Source: an uncultured Bacteroides sp.
GTDB taxonomy: Bacteria > Bacteroidota > Bacteroidia > Bacteroidales > Bacteroidaceae
DNA: 41,267 nt
Direction of reading: 5' to 3'
NCBI GenBank assembly: GCA_902492205.1
Contig: CABUKU010000027.1
Coordinates: 1-41,267, forward strand
A program made the translations under genes and the position numbers. Position 1 is the stretch's first letter; the number at the start of each line of letters is the position of its first letter. Below the pieces are notes generated by a model. The model was not told the origin of the DNA and did no database searches. It saw only the letters and a program-made list of their open reading frames with translations. Shown piece after piece: positions 24,408 to 32,906 of the stretch.

Positions 24408-27047
24408 TTAAAATTTATAAGTGTAGCTGAATGATGGTATGCATGGAAGGATAGTTATCTTTTTGAAAACAGGATATTCTCCATCGGATTTTTTCTTGTA
24501 AACGAAAGAGGGATTCATTGCATTGTATGCATTGTACAAGCTTACATTCCAAATTCTTTCTCCATGTTTTGTCTTTTTGCGAAAATTAACTCCGACATTT
24601 AAACGGTGGCTGATTGGAAGCCGGTAGTTATTTCTGCTTTCTATAAAGTTTTCTTCTGTTATTCCTATATCGCCATTTTTAGGATCTCCGTATGCCGGAC
24701 GAATAATGGTCGTAACTTGTTCGGCTACTGTTGCTACTCCTCCCGTAGCCATTACCCAAGAAGCACTTACATCTATCCTTTCATTGAATTTGTGATTCAC
24801 AGTGAGATTTATGTTATGCCTTCTGTCATATTTATATGGAAATCTTATATTGTTATTGATTTCTGCAAACTTCCGGTCTGCTTTGGCAAGAGTATATGAG
24901 ATCCAACCTGTAGTTTTGCCTATTGTCTTTTGCGCCATAAATTCAAGACCAAAGGAACGTCCCTTGCCCATCTCTATTTTATCTTCCCAACCTTTGGATG
25001 TTCCGAGGAAAGAGGCTCCGTCTTTGTATTCAACAACATTATGCATGTCTTTGTAATATCCTTCCACAGATAATTCCCATCCTTTTATTCCTGTGTAATA
25101 TCCTCCAACTGAATATTGGTATGCCTGCATGGGTTTGACTTTATCGGTAACAGGTACCCACAAGTCTGTTGGTAAAGACAGACTGGAATTAGACAGCAGG
25201 TGAATATATTGATTCATTTTGGTGAATGATGCTTTCATTGCGAAATCTTTTAGCATCTGGTATCGCATGGATAAACGCGGTTGCAAGGATGTATAGGTAC
25301 TTTTATCTACATTGAAAAGAGATAAATGTAATCCGGCATTGATTCTGATACGTTTGCTTATCTCAAAATTATCTTCTATATAAATCGAGGCTTCATGAGC
25401 ATATATGTTTCTGTTTGAAGTGTTATTATATATTGTATCAGTTGTCGAGGTTTCATTATATTCTTTAAATCGTGAAGTCTGTACCTCCGGTCTGAATGTA
25501 TGGTATAGATATCCTCCTCCAAATTTGATATTGTGCCGGGGAGTAGGGCTGTAATCAAAGTCAATGTTATAAGAAATATCTTTTATTCCCGATTTATAGT
25601 TGCTTTTGTAATCTGTTTCGTTCAGACTGCCGGTTGAAGTGTATTTTTGATAATTGGCAGAACTCAAATTGAAATGGAAGTTATTATAGGCAACTGTAGT
25701 GTTACTGAATAATTTATTATTGAATATATAATTCCATCTCAGGGAGGCAACTGTACTTCCCCATTTCATTCCCATATCGGCTTGGGTAGTTGAACTGCTG
25801 TAATTCTCATCCAATTTCCAATAAAACTTATCCATACCGTTATAGACACTAAGAAAAAGACGGCTTTTATCATTGAAGCGGTGATTGATTTTTGCATTAA
25901 CGTCATACATATAATAATAGAATTTATTGTCTTTAGGCATAAATGGGCGCGATAGTATATCCACATATGAGCGTCTCGCCGAGATATTAAATGCAGTTTT
26001 ATTTTTGATAATAGGACCTTCAAAGTTTATTTTGGAAGATAATAATCCAATAGAAAAGCTCCCGTGGTATGTTTTCATATCTCCATCATTGGTGCGGACA
26101 TCGACCACGGAAGATAGCCGTCCGCCAAACCGTGCCGGGAAACTGCTTTTAAATAAACTAACCTTTTTAACGGCTTCGGGGGTAAATACTGAAAAGAATC
26201 CGAATAGATGTTCTACATTATATAAAGGTACTCCATCTAACAAATACAGGTTTTCATCGGGACCACCTCCGCGTACATACATTCCTGCCGTTCCTTCTGT
26301 TCCAGCTTGTACTCCGGGGAGTAATTGGATGGATTTTAAAACATCGGCTTCTCCAAGGAAACTTGGAGTATTCTTAATATGATTGAGTGGAATATCCATT
26401 GATCCCATTTGAGTGGCAAGTAATCCTGTTTCTGTCTTGTTTGAGATAATAACCACTTCTTCCAGTTGATTATTGCTCTTCATGGGTATATTGAGAATTG
26501 TATCTTTTTGAAGAATAAAATTATTCTTTTGGGTAGCATAGCCTATATAGGAGTAGTTAATGGAAACATCTCCTTCGGGTAAAGTGATGCTGTAAAAACC
26601 GTAAGGATTGGTAACGCTGCCCTGACTGTGACGAATCTCAAAAATATTTGCGCCAATCAACGTCTCCGAAGACGTTCCGTCTGTTATATATCCGCTGATA
26701 GTATATTTGCGGCTTATAGGTTTAATCTCTTTTTTCCATAACAATATATGTTTCTTCTCAATTTTATAGCTAATCGGGGTGTCTTTAAATGCGGCAAAAA
26801 GTATTTCATGAATGTTCTTTCTCTTTAAGTTAAGAGTTATTCTTTTGGATAGTTCGATGTCTTCTCCATAAATAAAGGAGTAGTTGGAAATACTTTCTAC
26901 TTTTTGGATAAGCTGTTTCAGGTCTGCATTCTTAATTTGCAGATTAAAAAGTGGCTGTTGCGCCCAAAGGATAGGAGCATAAAATGTCAGCATCAGTACC
27001 AAAGCCAAGGCTTTGGTACGATGTGAAACAAGAAGTTGTCTTCTCAT
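24408..27047 (-). CDS. TonB-dependent receptor with STN domain
   Basis: This 879-aa outer-membrane receptor imports a ligand using TonB energy. After the signal peptide (ending near LWAQQPLF) comes an STN domain (residues ~32-105), which in FecA-type receptors signals to a FecR protein. Next is a carboxypeptidase-regulatory-like domain (YTISGYITDGTSSETLIGANI, ~114-200), the plug (LLPGVQAGTEGTAGMYVRGGGPDENLYLLDGVPLYN), and a large barrel ending FSYTYKF. It starts 1 bp after the fecR stop. FecR and an ECF sigma factor directly upstream indicate trans-envelope signalling. No substrate can be named; polypeptide, glycan or siderophore are possible. Confidence 0.93.
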   Translation of the reverse strand: MRRQLLVSHRTKALALVLMLTFYAPILWAQQPLFNLQIKNADLKQLIQKVESISNYSFIYGEDIELSKRITLNLKRKNIHEILFAAFKDTPISYKIEKKHILLWKKEIKPISRKYTISGYITDGTSSETLIGANIFEIRHSQGSVTNPYGFYSITLPEGDVSINYSYIGYATQKNNFILQKDTILNIPMKSNNQLEEVVIISNKTETGLLATQMGSMDIPLNHIKNTPSFLGEADVLKSIQLLPGVQAGTEGTAGMYVRGGGPDENLYLLDGVPLYNVEHLFGFFSVFTPEAVKKVSLFKSSFPARFGGRLSSVVDVRTNDGDMKTYHGSFSIGLLSSKINFEGPIIKNKTAFNISARRSYVDILSRPFMPKDNKFYYYMYDVNAKINHRFNDKSRLFLSVYNGMDKFYWKLDENYSSSTTQADMGMKWGSTVASLRWNYIFNNKLFSNTTVAYNNFHFNLSSANYQKYTSTGSLNETDYKSNYKSGIKDISYNIDFDYSPTPRHNIKFGGGYLYHTFRPEVQTSRFKEYNETSTTDTIYNNTSNRNIYAHEASIYIEDNFEISKRIRINAGLHLSLFNVDKSTYTSLQPRLSMRYQMLKDFAMKASFTKMNQYIHLLSNSSLSLPTDLWVPVTDKVKPMQAYQYSVGGYYTGIKGWELSVEGYYKDMHNVVEYKDGASFLGTSKGWEDKIEMGKGRSFGLEFMAQKTIGKTTGWISYTLAKADRKFAEINNNIRFPYKYDRRHNINLTVNHKFNERIDVSASWVMATGGVATVAEQVTTIIRPAYGDPKNGDIGITEENFIESRNNYRLPISHRLNVGVNFRKKTKHGERIWNVSLYNAYNAMNPSFVYKKKSDGEYPVFKKITILPCIPSFSYTYKF

Positions 27048-27048
27048 G

Positions 27049-27939
27049 TCAGTTTAGTTTAGTTTTTAGTCTTATAGTTTTTGTAGTCTGTTCTATTGTG
27101 AAGTTGCCGGTATTTTGCAGTAACTCCAGAATTTCAATTAATTCTTCTTTATCAGTGAAGCGAGCTGTGAGCCTAAAGTCTTGTAGATTACTGTCTGCAA
27201 TCTGAATATCGACTCCGAATCTGTTAGATAATTCCCGTGCTATTTCTTTAAGCGGCATGTTGTCAAATAGTATATTTCCGTCACACCAAGCTATTTCATT
27301 TTGCGGATTCTTGTCTTTTTGTTGTACGAGAGTAGTAGTTACTTTGTCGTATATGGCAGTTTCATTTGGTTTTAAGGTTATTTTATCTGTATTATTCTTA
27401 TCTGTTACTTCTACTTTACCTTCAAGTAGAGTTGTTGTTACATCCAGGTTGTTGGAATAGGCGTTTATATTGAAATGAGTTCCCAATACGCGAACTTTTA
27501 TTTCTTCAGTTGTCACGGTAAAAGGTTTTTTAGGGTTCTTTGCCACCTCAAAATAACCTTCGCCGGATAGTTTTACGCTACGGGTGTCTTTACTAAATTT
27601 TTCAGGATAACTTAATGAGGAGAAATGATTTAGTATGACTTTTGTTCCATCAGGCAGAGATATTGTTTTTGTTTCGGCAAGTGTTTGTATGGTGATAATA
27701 TAGGCAGAATGTTGGCTATTCCAATGCATCCATGCAAAACCTAAAATAAGGATAATAGCAGCCGCAATCGACACATATTTATAGGGCTTTCTTCTGAAAG
27801 GTTTTCTGATGATAATATTCTTTTCTAATTTATTATAGCTATTCCCGGCACTAAATTCTTTTTGCGGGGAATGAGTAGAGGAAGCAAGGCGGTTCAGTAA
27901 ATCGTCGAGTTCTTTATCTGTTTTAGGTATTCTACTCAT
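27049..27939 (-). CDS. FecR-family anti-sigma regulator
   Basis: A 296-aa inner-membrane protein. The N-terminal cytoplasmic part (~1-47) would bind the sigma factor. One helix (YVSIAAAIILILGFAWMHW, ~residues 49-67) crosses the membrane. The periplasmic FecR domain is clear: LPDGTKVILNHFSSLSYPEKF, VKLSGEGYFEVAKNPKKPFTV, IKVRVLGTHFNINAY. The end (LKEIARELSNRFGVDIQIAD) is the DUF4974 region that contacts the receptor STN domain. Gene order sigma-fecR-receptor supports the pairing. Confidence 0.95.
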   Translation of the reverse strand: MSRIPKTDKELDDLLNRLASSTHSPQKEFSAGNSYNKLEKNIIIRKPFRRKPYKYVSIAAAIILILGFAWMHWNSQHSAYIITIQTLAETKTISLPDGTKVILNHFSSLSYPEKFSKDTRSVKLSGEGYFEVAKNPKKPFTVTTEEIKVRVLGTHFNINAYSNNLDVTTTLLEGKVEVTDKNNTDKITLKPNETAIYDKVTTTLVQQKDKNPQNEIAWCDGNILFDNMPLKEIARELSNRFGVDIQIADSNLQDFRLTARFTDKEELIEILELLQNTGNFTIEQTTKTIRLKTKLN

Positions 27940-27993
27940 ATTGTTTTATTAAGAGGGTTACAAAGATAAAGACAACTCATTTATAAAATCTCC

Positions 27994-28554
27994 CTATGGA
28001 CTTTCCTGAAAATATTGATTTATTTTTTCTTTGAGTCTTGATACCGCTTTTTGCAACTGTGCATCTACAGTTTTTGTACTGATATTAAGTTGTTCTGCTA
28101 CTTGTGCATAACTCATCTTTTCTTCACGGAGCAAAAGAAAAACTTCCCTGCAACGTTCCGGCAATTCATCAAGAGCTTTCAGGTAGACAAGAAATAATTC
28201 TTCATCCAACATTTCCTGTTCAGGTGAAGATTCATCCGAAGATACTTCACTTATAGAGTCGATAGGAGATGTTTCATGTTTTTGTTCTTTTCTCAAATAG
28301 TTAAAAGAAGCATTTTTTATGAGGACGAAGCTGTATTTATCGAAATTATCGGGTATAAGTAATTTGGAACGATTGTTCCATAGATTAAGAAATACGTCAA
28401 GCACTACTTCTTGTGCCCATTCATCAGTGTGTAGGTAATAGAAAGCAACTCGGAACAGACGATTATAATAAAGGTCGTATAACTCTCTGAATGCAGTTTG
28501 TGAGTTGTGCCTTTTTATCTCTTCTAGAAGTCTGGTCGCTTGTAATTCTTTCAT
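27994..28554 (-). CDS. ECF RNA polymerase sigma factor (FecI-like)
   Basis: This 186-aa sigma factor belongs to the Bacteroidetes family that works with FecR and TonB receptors. Region 2 is FRELYDLYYNRLFRVAFYYL with AQEVVLDVFLNLWNNRS, and region 4 is LDELPERCREVFLLLREEKMSYAQVAEQLNISTKTVDAQLQKAVSRL, a helix-turn-helix. It is 54 bp upstream of fecR and only 10 bp downstream of hemW, so it may be read from the hemW transcript as well as from any own promoter. Confidence 0.95.
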   Translation of the reverse strand: MKELQATRLLEEIKRHNSQTAFRELYDLYYNRLFRVAFYYLHTDEWAQEVVLDVFLNLWNNRSKLLIPDNFDKYSFVLIKNASFNYLRKEQKHETSPIDSISEVSSDESSPEQEMLDEELFLVYLKALDELPERCREVFLLLREEKMSYAQVAEQLNISTKTVDAQLQKAVSRLKEKINQYFQESP

Positions 28555-28564
28555 GTAAGTTTGT

Positions 28565-29698
28565 TTAGTCCTCCACCCAAAGCAAATCGCTCATTATTCC
28601 GTCTGATATAAATATTCCGCTTTTAGTGAGGAGCAAGGTATTGCTTTTCTCTGTTAGTTTGTTATTATCAAGATGTTTTTTTGCATTCTTTAGACAATAA
28701 GCATAGAGTTCCTCGCCAAACTCTTTTTTTAATCGTGAAAGAGGCAATCCCCACATTGTACGTAAGGAAGTGATGATGAAATCATTGTAACGGGTATGAA
28801 GGTCTAGTTCTTCTATCTCTGCCGGGATGACTCCCAGTTCTATGCTTTGCATATATTCTTTTAGTGAAGAAATATTCCACTGCCTTTCAATACCGTTATA
28901 AGAATGTGCCGAAGGTCCGCAACCTAAATATTTTTTTCCTGTCCAGTAACTGGAGTTATGTTGTGACAACATCCCCGGACGGCAAAAGTTGGATATTTCA
29001 TAATGTACATATCCTGCTTTTGTCAGCGCTTCAATCATCATGGCAAAGAAAGTGACACTGCTGTCCTCATCTACTTCTGCCACTTTGTGTTTTTGCAACA
29101 TGTCATAGAGGCGTGTTCCTTCTTCATAGATGAGGTGGTAGGCAGATATATGTTCCACATGGAGACTGATGGCTTTTTGCAGGTCTTCTTTCCAACTTTC
29201 TTTGGTTTCACCCGGAAGCCCGTACATCAAGTCGATGCTGATATTCTTGAATCCTGCTTTTCTACATTCCTCTACTGCATTGATAGCTTGCATGGCAGAA
29301 TGGCGGCGGTTCAGTAACTTTAAGGTTCGTTCATTAAAAGTTTGAATACCGATGCTGATACGATTAAAAGGAAGTTGTGACAAGTCATGTAAATAGTCGG
29401 GATGGAGATCGTCGGGATTAGCTTCGAGAGTGATTTCGTTGCAACGCTGTGTTCCATATACCTTATATATAGTATCGAAGACTTTCTCGAAATCGGAACG
29501 GCTGAGTTGGGAAGGAGTGCCACCGCCGAAATAGATTGTTTCAATGTCTTCTCCGTTTAAATATTCTTTCCGTAATTCCAGTTCTCGGCAGAGGGCATTT
29601 ATATATCGGTCTTTCAGTTCGCTTTGGGTGGTGGAATAAAAGTCACAGTATATGCAACGTGTTTTACAGAATGGAATATGTATATAAATTCCCGCCAT
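28565..29698 (-). CDS. hemW: Radical SAM heme chaperone HemW
   Basis: HemW proteins bind heme and hand it to target proteins; older annotation calls them oxygen-independent coproporphyrinogen oxidases. The 377-aa protein has the radical SAM cluster motif CKTRCIYCDF near the N-terminus (residues 10-19), IYFGGGTPSQL and NGLPGETKESW-like segments, and the HemW C-terminal domain (RYNDFIITSLRTMWGLPL). The Cys of true HemN (CxxxCxxCxC) is replaced by Phe, as in HemW. It overlaps the upstream gene by one base. Confidence 0.93.
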   Translation of the reverse strand: MAGIYIHIPFCKTRCIYCDFYSTTQSELKDRYINALCRELELRKEYLNGEDIETIYFGGGTPSQLSRSDFEKVFDTIYKVYGTQRCNEITLEANPDDLHPDYLHDLSQLPFNRISIGIQTFNERTLKLLNRRHSAMQAINAVEECRKAGFKNISIDLMYGLPGETKESWKEDLQKAISLHVEHISAYHLIYEEGTRLYDMLQKHKVAEVDEDSSVTFFAMMIEALTKAGYVHYEISNFCRPGMLSQHNSSYWTGKKYLGCGPSAHSYNGIERQWNISSLKEYMQSIELGVIPAEIEELDLHTRYNDFIITSLRTMWGLPLSRLKKEFGEELYAYCLKNAKKHLDNNKLTEKSNTLLLTKSGIFISDGIMSDLLWVED

Positions 29699-30261
29699 TA
29701 TAAAATATAAGGTTCTTTTGTATCAGGGTATCCAAATTGCCATTCGGACTCTTTTTGGTCATGAATAATACGTAATTCCATTTGGAAAGGTTTCATTTCC
29801 AACTTCTTATTTCCCCTAAAGTAGATTTGCTCCACACGGACGGTCGCATCTTTCATCCATTCAAAAAATGCGATATATGGTTTTATATAAGGAATAGAGG
29901 TAGGTTCTTCGTCATCTGTATCTCTTTCGGTAAAGAATATATCTTCGTCTTCAGGCCAACGCTCTTTCGTTTTGTCTTCGCTTACTTTATCACCGGAAAA
30001 CTGGATGAAGGGTAATTCCAATTCCTCTCCGTTACGTCCACAGATGGTGAAGGTGATACGTAGTTCCTCTCTGTCGCCAACGGTTTTGGGTGAGAACTCC
30101 AATACGGTGATGAATGTACAACTGTCACTTTTTATAAGGCATTCTCCGTGAGTGTATTCCATCTTATGCTTCTCTTTCCTCTCATAGTAACTAGTTTGGG
30201 CAGATAAGCGTATATTTGTTATAGTTATAAGAAGTAATGTTATATAAAATATTCTTTTCAT
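29698..30261 (-). CDS. Hypothetical secreted protein upstream of hemW
   Basis: From the ATG at 30261 the protein is 187 aa, beginning MKRIFYITLLLITITNIRLSAQ, a signal peptide probably cut after SAQ. The earlier in-frame start would place extra polar residues before it and overlaps the -7 element. The mature part is acidic in the middle (WPEDEDIFFTERDTDDEEP) and beta-rich. I do not recognise a family. Its stop overlaps the hemW start by one base (TAATG), so they are translationally coupled. It could be periplasmic. Confidence 0.7.
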   Translation of the reverse strand: MKRIFYITLLLITITNIRLSAQTSYYERKEKHKMEYTHGECLIKSDSCTFITVLEFSPKTVGDREELRITFTICGRNGEELELPFIQFSGDKVSEDKTKERWPEDEDIFFTERDTDDEEPTSIPYIKPYIAFFEWMKDATVRVEQIYFRGNKKLEMKPFQMELRIIHDQKESEWQFGYPDTKEPYIL

Positions 30262-30279
30262 GTATTCGGCTATTTCTCG

Positions 30280-30311
30280 CAAAGGTATTTGTTTCTGCCT
30301 TAATAAGCAAA
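30280..30311 (-). promoter_or_regulatory. Promoter of the hemW operon
   Basis: On the minus strand TACCTTTG (30280-30287) and TTTG (30308-30311) are both full matches, 20 bp apart. This probably drives the secreted protein, hemW and possibly the sigma-fecR-receptor genes. Confidence 0.8.
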
Positions 30312-30374
30312 TAATAGGTTCTAGATTAGTATAATATTGTTTTGGAGCAGATGGTGAAAATAAATACTTATAAT

Positions 30375-30405
30375 TTTGTTGATTCGGAGAAAGTACTTAT
30401 ATTTG
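30375..30405 (+). promoter_or_regulatory. Promoter of the long-leader transcript
   Basis: TTTG at 30375-30378 and TATATTTG at 30398-30405 are both full matches with a 19-bp spacer. The next coding start on this strand is about 275 bp downstream, so the transcript has a long leader. Confidence 0.75.
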
Positions 30406-30435
30406 CCAATGTAAAAGTAAAATAAGCAAATATAC

Positions 30436-30485
30436 AACTTCCCGGATATGGTTCACTGGTGTGGCATGTCTTAGGAGGTTTTTTT
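30436..30485 (+). terminator. Possible attenuator hairpin in the leader
   Basis: AACTTCC (30436-30442) can pair with GGAGGTT (30474-30480), with one G-U pair, and is followed by seven T. It lies just after the predicted transcription start. An 8-codon reading frame MVHWCGMS (30448-30474) ends inside the 3' arm. It may end a short RNA or act as an attenuator. Confidence 0.4.
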
Positions 30486-30557
30486 ATTGTTTGAACGTAA
30501 GTAGGTGTTTTTTGTATTTATACTTAATTTTTTGAATTATGACCTGATTTTAAGGTG

Positions 30558-30667
30558 TAGTTAAACATTTGATAAACAACATGATGATGCAGGGACAAAC
30601 CTCGTGAAGGGGTGTAGTGTATCCGCTCGTTCTTTGACATGTTGTTACCCTAAAAAATGTTTAACTA
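30558..30667 (+). promoter_or_regulatory. Long stem-loop in the leader of the 125-aa gene
   Basis: TAGTTAAACATTT (30558-30570) and AAATGTTTAACTA (30655-30667) form a perfect 13-bp stem. Inside it CAACATG (30577-30583) and CATGTTG (30638-30644) form a second perfect 7-bp stem around a ~54-nt loop. The stem ends 17 nt before the ATG at 30685. It may control translation or RNA stability. Confidence 0.6.
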
Positions 30668-30684
30668 TTAATTCAAAAACAATT

Positions 30685-31062
30685 ATGAGTATTGAAACAA
30701 AAAACAAAGAGTTTGCTTCTTATGAACTGGTTGCTTCTGCTAAATGTGAGCAAGTTCATATCTACGGAAGGACTTTGGAAGAAGTAAGTGTCCTTTCCGC
30801 AAGTTCAATCAGAGAAACAAAGTGTGCCGATTTAAAAGCCATAGAGCAGGGAAGGTATGCGAGTTTTATATTGGAACATATAAATGATTATAATGTCAGC
30901 CAACATTTAAAAAAGCTGCAACTGGCAAAAACTCTGACCGAATGTTCTCTTTTCGTTCTCCGGAATTCGAAAAGAAATAGAAAAGGTTTTTATAACAAGC
31001 AAATCTGTATATTGGAAAAATACCGTGCCGAGGCTATAAGGTTATTGTCCGCAGTACGCTAA
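30685..31062 (+). CDS. Unrecognised small protein with structured leader
   Basis: From the ATG at 30685 the protein is 125 aa. An earlier in-frame start (30604) would lie inside the leader stem-loop and is less likely. It has no signal peptide or membrane helix. The middle (ADLKAIEQGRYASFILEHINDYNVSQHLKKLQLAKTLTE) is helical, and the C-terminus is basic (RNSKRNRKGFYNKQ, YRAEAIRLLSAVR), suggesting nucleic-acid or protein binding. I know no family for it. Its own strong promoter and long leader suggest tight control. Confidence 0.55.
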   Translation: MSIETKNKEFASYELVASAKCEQVHIYGRTLEEVSVLSASSIRETKCADLKAIEQGRYASFILEHINDYNVSQHLKKLQLAKTLTECSLFVLRNSKRNRKGFYNKQICILEKYRAEAIRLLSAVR

Positions 31063-31096
31063 TATACTTGTTAAATAATACAATACCCCATTTTAA

Positions 31097-31129
31097 TGTG
31101 TAAGTATTGCGAAATATTTTCTATCTTTG
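31097..31129 (+). promoter_or_regulatory. Promoter of the 6S-like RNA
   Basis: TATCTTTG at 31122-31129 is a full -7 match. TGTG at 31097-31100, 21 bp upstream, is a weak -33 element. Transcription would start near 31136. Confidence 0.55.
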
Positions 31130-31135
31130 TGCTGT

Positions 31136-31366
31136 CCTCGCAAAGGACGTACATATGTTATTGATGAAAGTGTTTTAGCTTTTATCCTGTGTTGGAAATC
31201 TGACAGTTTCTTTATGAATACAGGGATAAGCAATACGAACATTCATCACTTGTAGCGTGTATTTATCAAATACATACTATCAAGTGTGGGGTATTGTTTA
31301 TTTGTATTCAAGGTTTTGTCAGAGCCTCCAACACGATAAACTAACGACTCCACACTTTCTTTTTAT
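31136..31366 (+). ncRNA. Rod-shaped non-coding RNA, probable 6S RNA
   Basis: The segment has no good reading frame but folds into one long rod. Nested pairs are: GAAAGTGT 31166-31173 with 31352-31359; TTTATC 31181-31186 with 31335-31340; GTGTTGGA 31189-31196 with 31327-31334; TCTGACA 31199-31205 with 31317-31323; GAATACA 31216-31222 with 31303-31309; TAAGCAATAC 31227-31236 with 31291-31300; CACTTG 31247-31252 with 31281-31286; and a GTGTATTT/AAATACAT tip. A larger internal loop lies between the first two helices. About 194 nt from end to end, followed by a T-run (31360-31364), this is the design of 6S RNA, which imitates an open promoter and holds RNA polymerase. Identity is inferred from shape alone. 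Confidence 0.6.
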
Positions 31367-31431
31367 CCATTAATCCCACCTTACCGGAGTCTGCGGGTAA
31401 ATTATTTATGTATCTTAAAATGAGAATCACG

Positions 31432-32682
31432 ATGAAAAAACTGTTTTTATTGTTATTCACGGTGTGCTGTGCATTGACGGCATGCAGTGACGGTGAAGGA
31501 AACGATCCGAAAGAAATTGTTTTGGGTGAAGGAGTGCAAACGTCTCAAACCGTTTATGCCGATGAAACTGCCGGCAAAGGAGATGGCATCAAGTTTACAA
31601 CTACCGGGCCTTGGACTGCCGAAGTTGCGGAAGTAGTAACGAGGGCTGCAAACAGTACCATTGATTGGTTGACTCTTAATCAATACAGTGGAGATAAGGC
31701 CGGAGATTACACACTTACATTGACTTTAAAAGAGAATCTTACAGGCAGTGACCGCAAAGCTGCAATCAAAATTATTTGTGGCAGTACCGTAATTACTATT
31801 ACGGTTGAGCAAAAGGGAAAGAAAGAAGACGGTACTGTGCCCGATGAAGAACCTTCTGTTCCTTCTGTGAAAAAGTTACTTACTAAATTACGGTATACGC
31901 GAGAGTATGATGCGCATGGTGATCCGGGAAATTTCGCAACTGAATTAACATTTACTTATGATGCTCAAAATCGTATTACTCATGCTGTAGAAATGGATTA
32001 TGATGAGAAGACCGGAAAAGGTGAGTTGGATACTGAAGTATATTGGAGTTACTCTGATAATACGATAATTGAAACACAAAGACTAGAGGATGATACTTGG
32101 TTGTCTGAAAGTAAAATAACCTACACTTTGAATAATAATAGAGTAGAATCTTGGCAATCGGAAGATAAAGAAGCTCAAGATGGCGTTAGCCGTGGAGAGT
32201 GGAAAGGAAAAGGAACACTACATTATGATGAAAATGGATATTTGATAACTGCCAATATTACTTCCGAATCTAATCATGGAAGTGGCTGGGAAACATCCTC
32301 TTCCACGGATTTTTGTGAGTGGCAAAATGGTAATCTGGTTAGAGCAGGTGAGAGGGAATCGGTTAAAAGTATAACTTCGGTAATATATAGTGATGTGGAT
32401 AACACGGGTAATTTGGACTTAAACTTTCTTCTTGCAAATTCAGAATGGATGGATTGTCTTGTCTTTAGTGAACCGGGTATCAAGCCTTTCGGCTATATGG
32501 GAAAGCACAGTGCCAAACTGATGTCGAAGGAAACAGATCATTATGACAACTGTTATTATACATACGATTATAAGTTGAATGATGATGGAACTGTCGCTAC
32601 AATTAAGATGGTCGGATATAAGGCTGACGGGACTGTGGAATTCCGCCGGAATTATACATTGACATACACGGATGCCAACTGA
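31432..32682 (+). CDS. BACON-domain lipoprotein with DUF4595-like C-terminus
   Basis: From the ATG at 31432 the protein is 416 aa. Its signal peptide MKKLFLLLFTVCCALTAC has a lipobox ending LTAC. Residues ~30-130 resemble a BACON domain (GIKFTTTGPWTAEV... IDWLTLNQYSG... AAIKIICGSTVITITVEQKG). A Pro/Glu linker (DGTVPDEEPSVPSV) leads to a C-terminal part made of repeated Tyr-rich beta strands (LTFTYDAQNRITHAVEM, KGTLHYDENGYLITANI), as in DUF4595 and related YD/RHS-like sheets. It is probably exposed on the cell surface. No enzyme motif is seen. Confidence 0.8.
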   Translation: MKKLFLLLFTVCCALTACSDGEGNDPKEIVLGEGVQTSQTVYADETAGKGDGIKFTTTGPWTAEVAEVVTRAANSTIDWLTLNQYSGDKAGDYTLTLTLKENLTGSDRKAAIKIICGSTVITITVEQKGKKEDGTVPDEEPSVPSVKKLLTKLRYTREYDAHGDPGNFATELTFTYDAQNRITHAVEMDYDEKTGKGELDTEVYWSYSDNTIIETQRLEDDTWLSESKITYTLNNNRVESWQSEDKEAQDGVSRGEWKGKGTLHYDENGYLITANITSESNHGSGWETSSSTDFCEWQNGNLVRAGERESVKSITSVIYSDVDNTGNLDLNFLLANSEWMDCLVFSEPGIKPFGYMGKHSAKLMSKETDHYDNCYYTYDYKLNDDGTVATIKMVGYKADGTVEFRRNYTLTYTDAN

Positions 32683-32688
32683 TTTTAG

Positions 32689-32703
32689 CTCTAATAATTA
32701 GAG
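32689..32703 (+). terminator. Small palindrome after the BACON lipoprotein gene
   Basis: CTCTAAT-A-ATTAGAG is a perfect 7-bp palindrome 7 bp after the stop codon, followed by a T-rich stretch. It may be a weak terminator. Confidence 0.4.
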
Positions 32704-32707
32704 TTCT

Positions 32708-32815
32708 CCGTTTTTACCTTCAAATGTTCATTTAATATTTAGTCAGTTCAGTATAAATGAGTTACGATGAACATTAGACCTGTCTAATGTCCACTTTAAC
32801 TTCATTCGAAGTTCA
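32708..32815. repeat. Left copy of a ~115-bp inverted repeat
   Basis: Read on the minus strand this segment closely matches 35160-35275 on the plus strand. The outer end is best conserved: the last 40 bases, TTAAATGAACATTTGAAGG followed by TAAAAACGG, differ very little. TTCATCG and TAAAGTGGA are also shared. Each copy is preceded on its inner side by a hairpin and T-run. Confidence 0.75.
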
Positions 32816-32855
32816 TAAAAAATGTCCTTACGTTTTGACTGAAACGTAAGGACAT
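32816..32855 (-). terminator. Terminator of the lipoprotein cassette
   Basis: A perfect 14-bp stem, ATGTCCTTACGTTT (32822-32835) with AAACGTAAGGACAT (32842-32855), is followed on the minus strand by a run of T. It ends minus-strand transcripts of the three lipoprotein genes. Confidence 0.8.
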
Positions 32856-32906
32856 CTTTGTCAAAATCCCATGGGAGCTTCAATAAAGTTCCTTGGGATA
32901 TTTTTT

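Noticed and set aside
30448..30474. 8-codon leader peptide MVHWCGMS as an annotated gene
   Set aside because: A frame this short arises easily by chance and has no supporting start signal; kept only as a remark in the leader entry.
30375..31366. Retron or diversity-generating element suggested by structured RNAs
   Set aside because: No reverse transcriptase gene and no template/variable repeat pair were seen.
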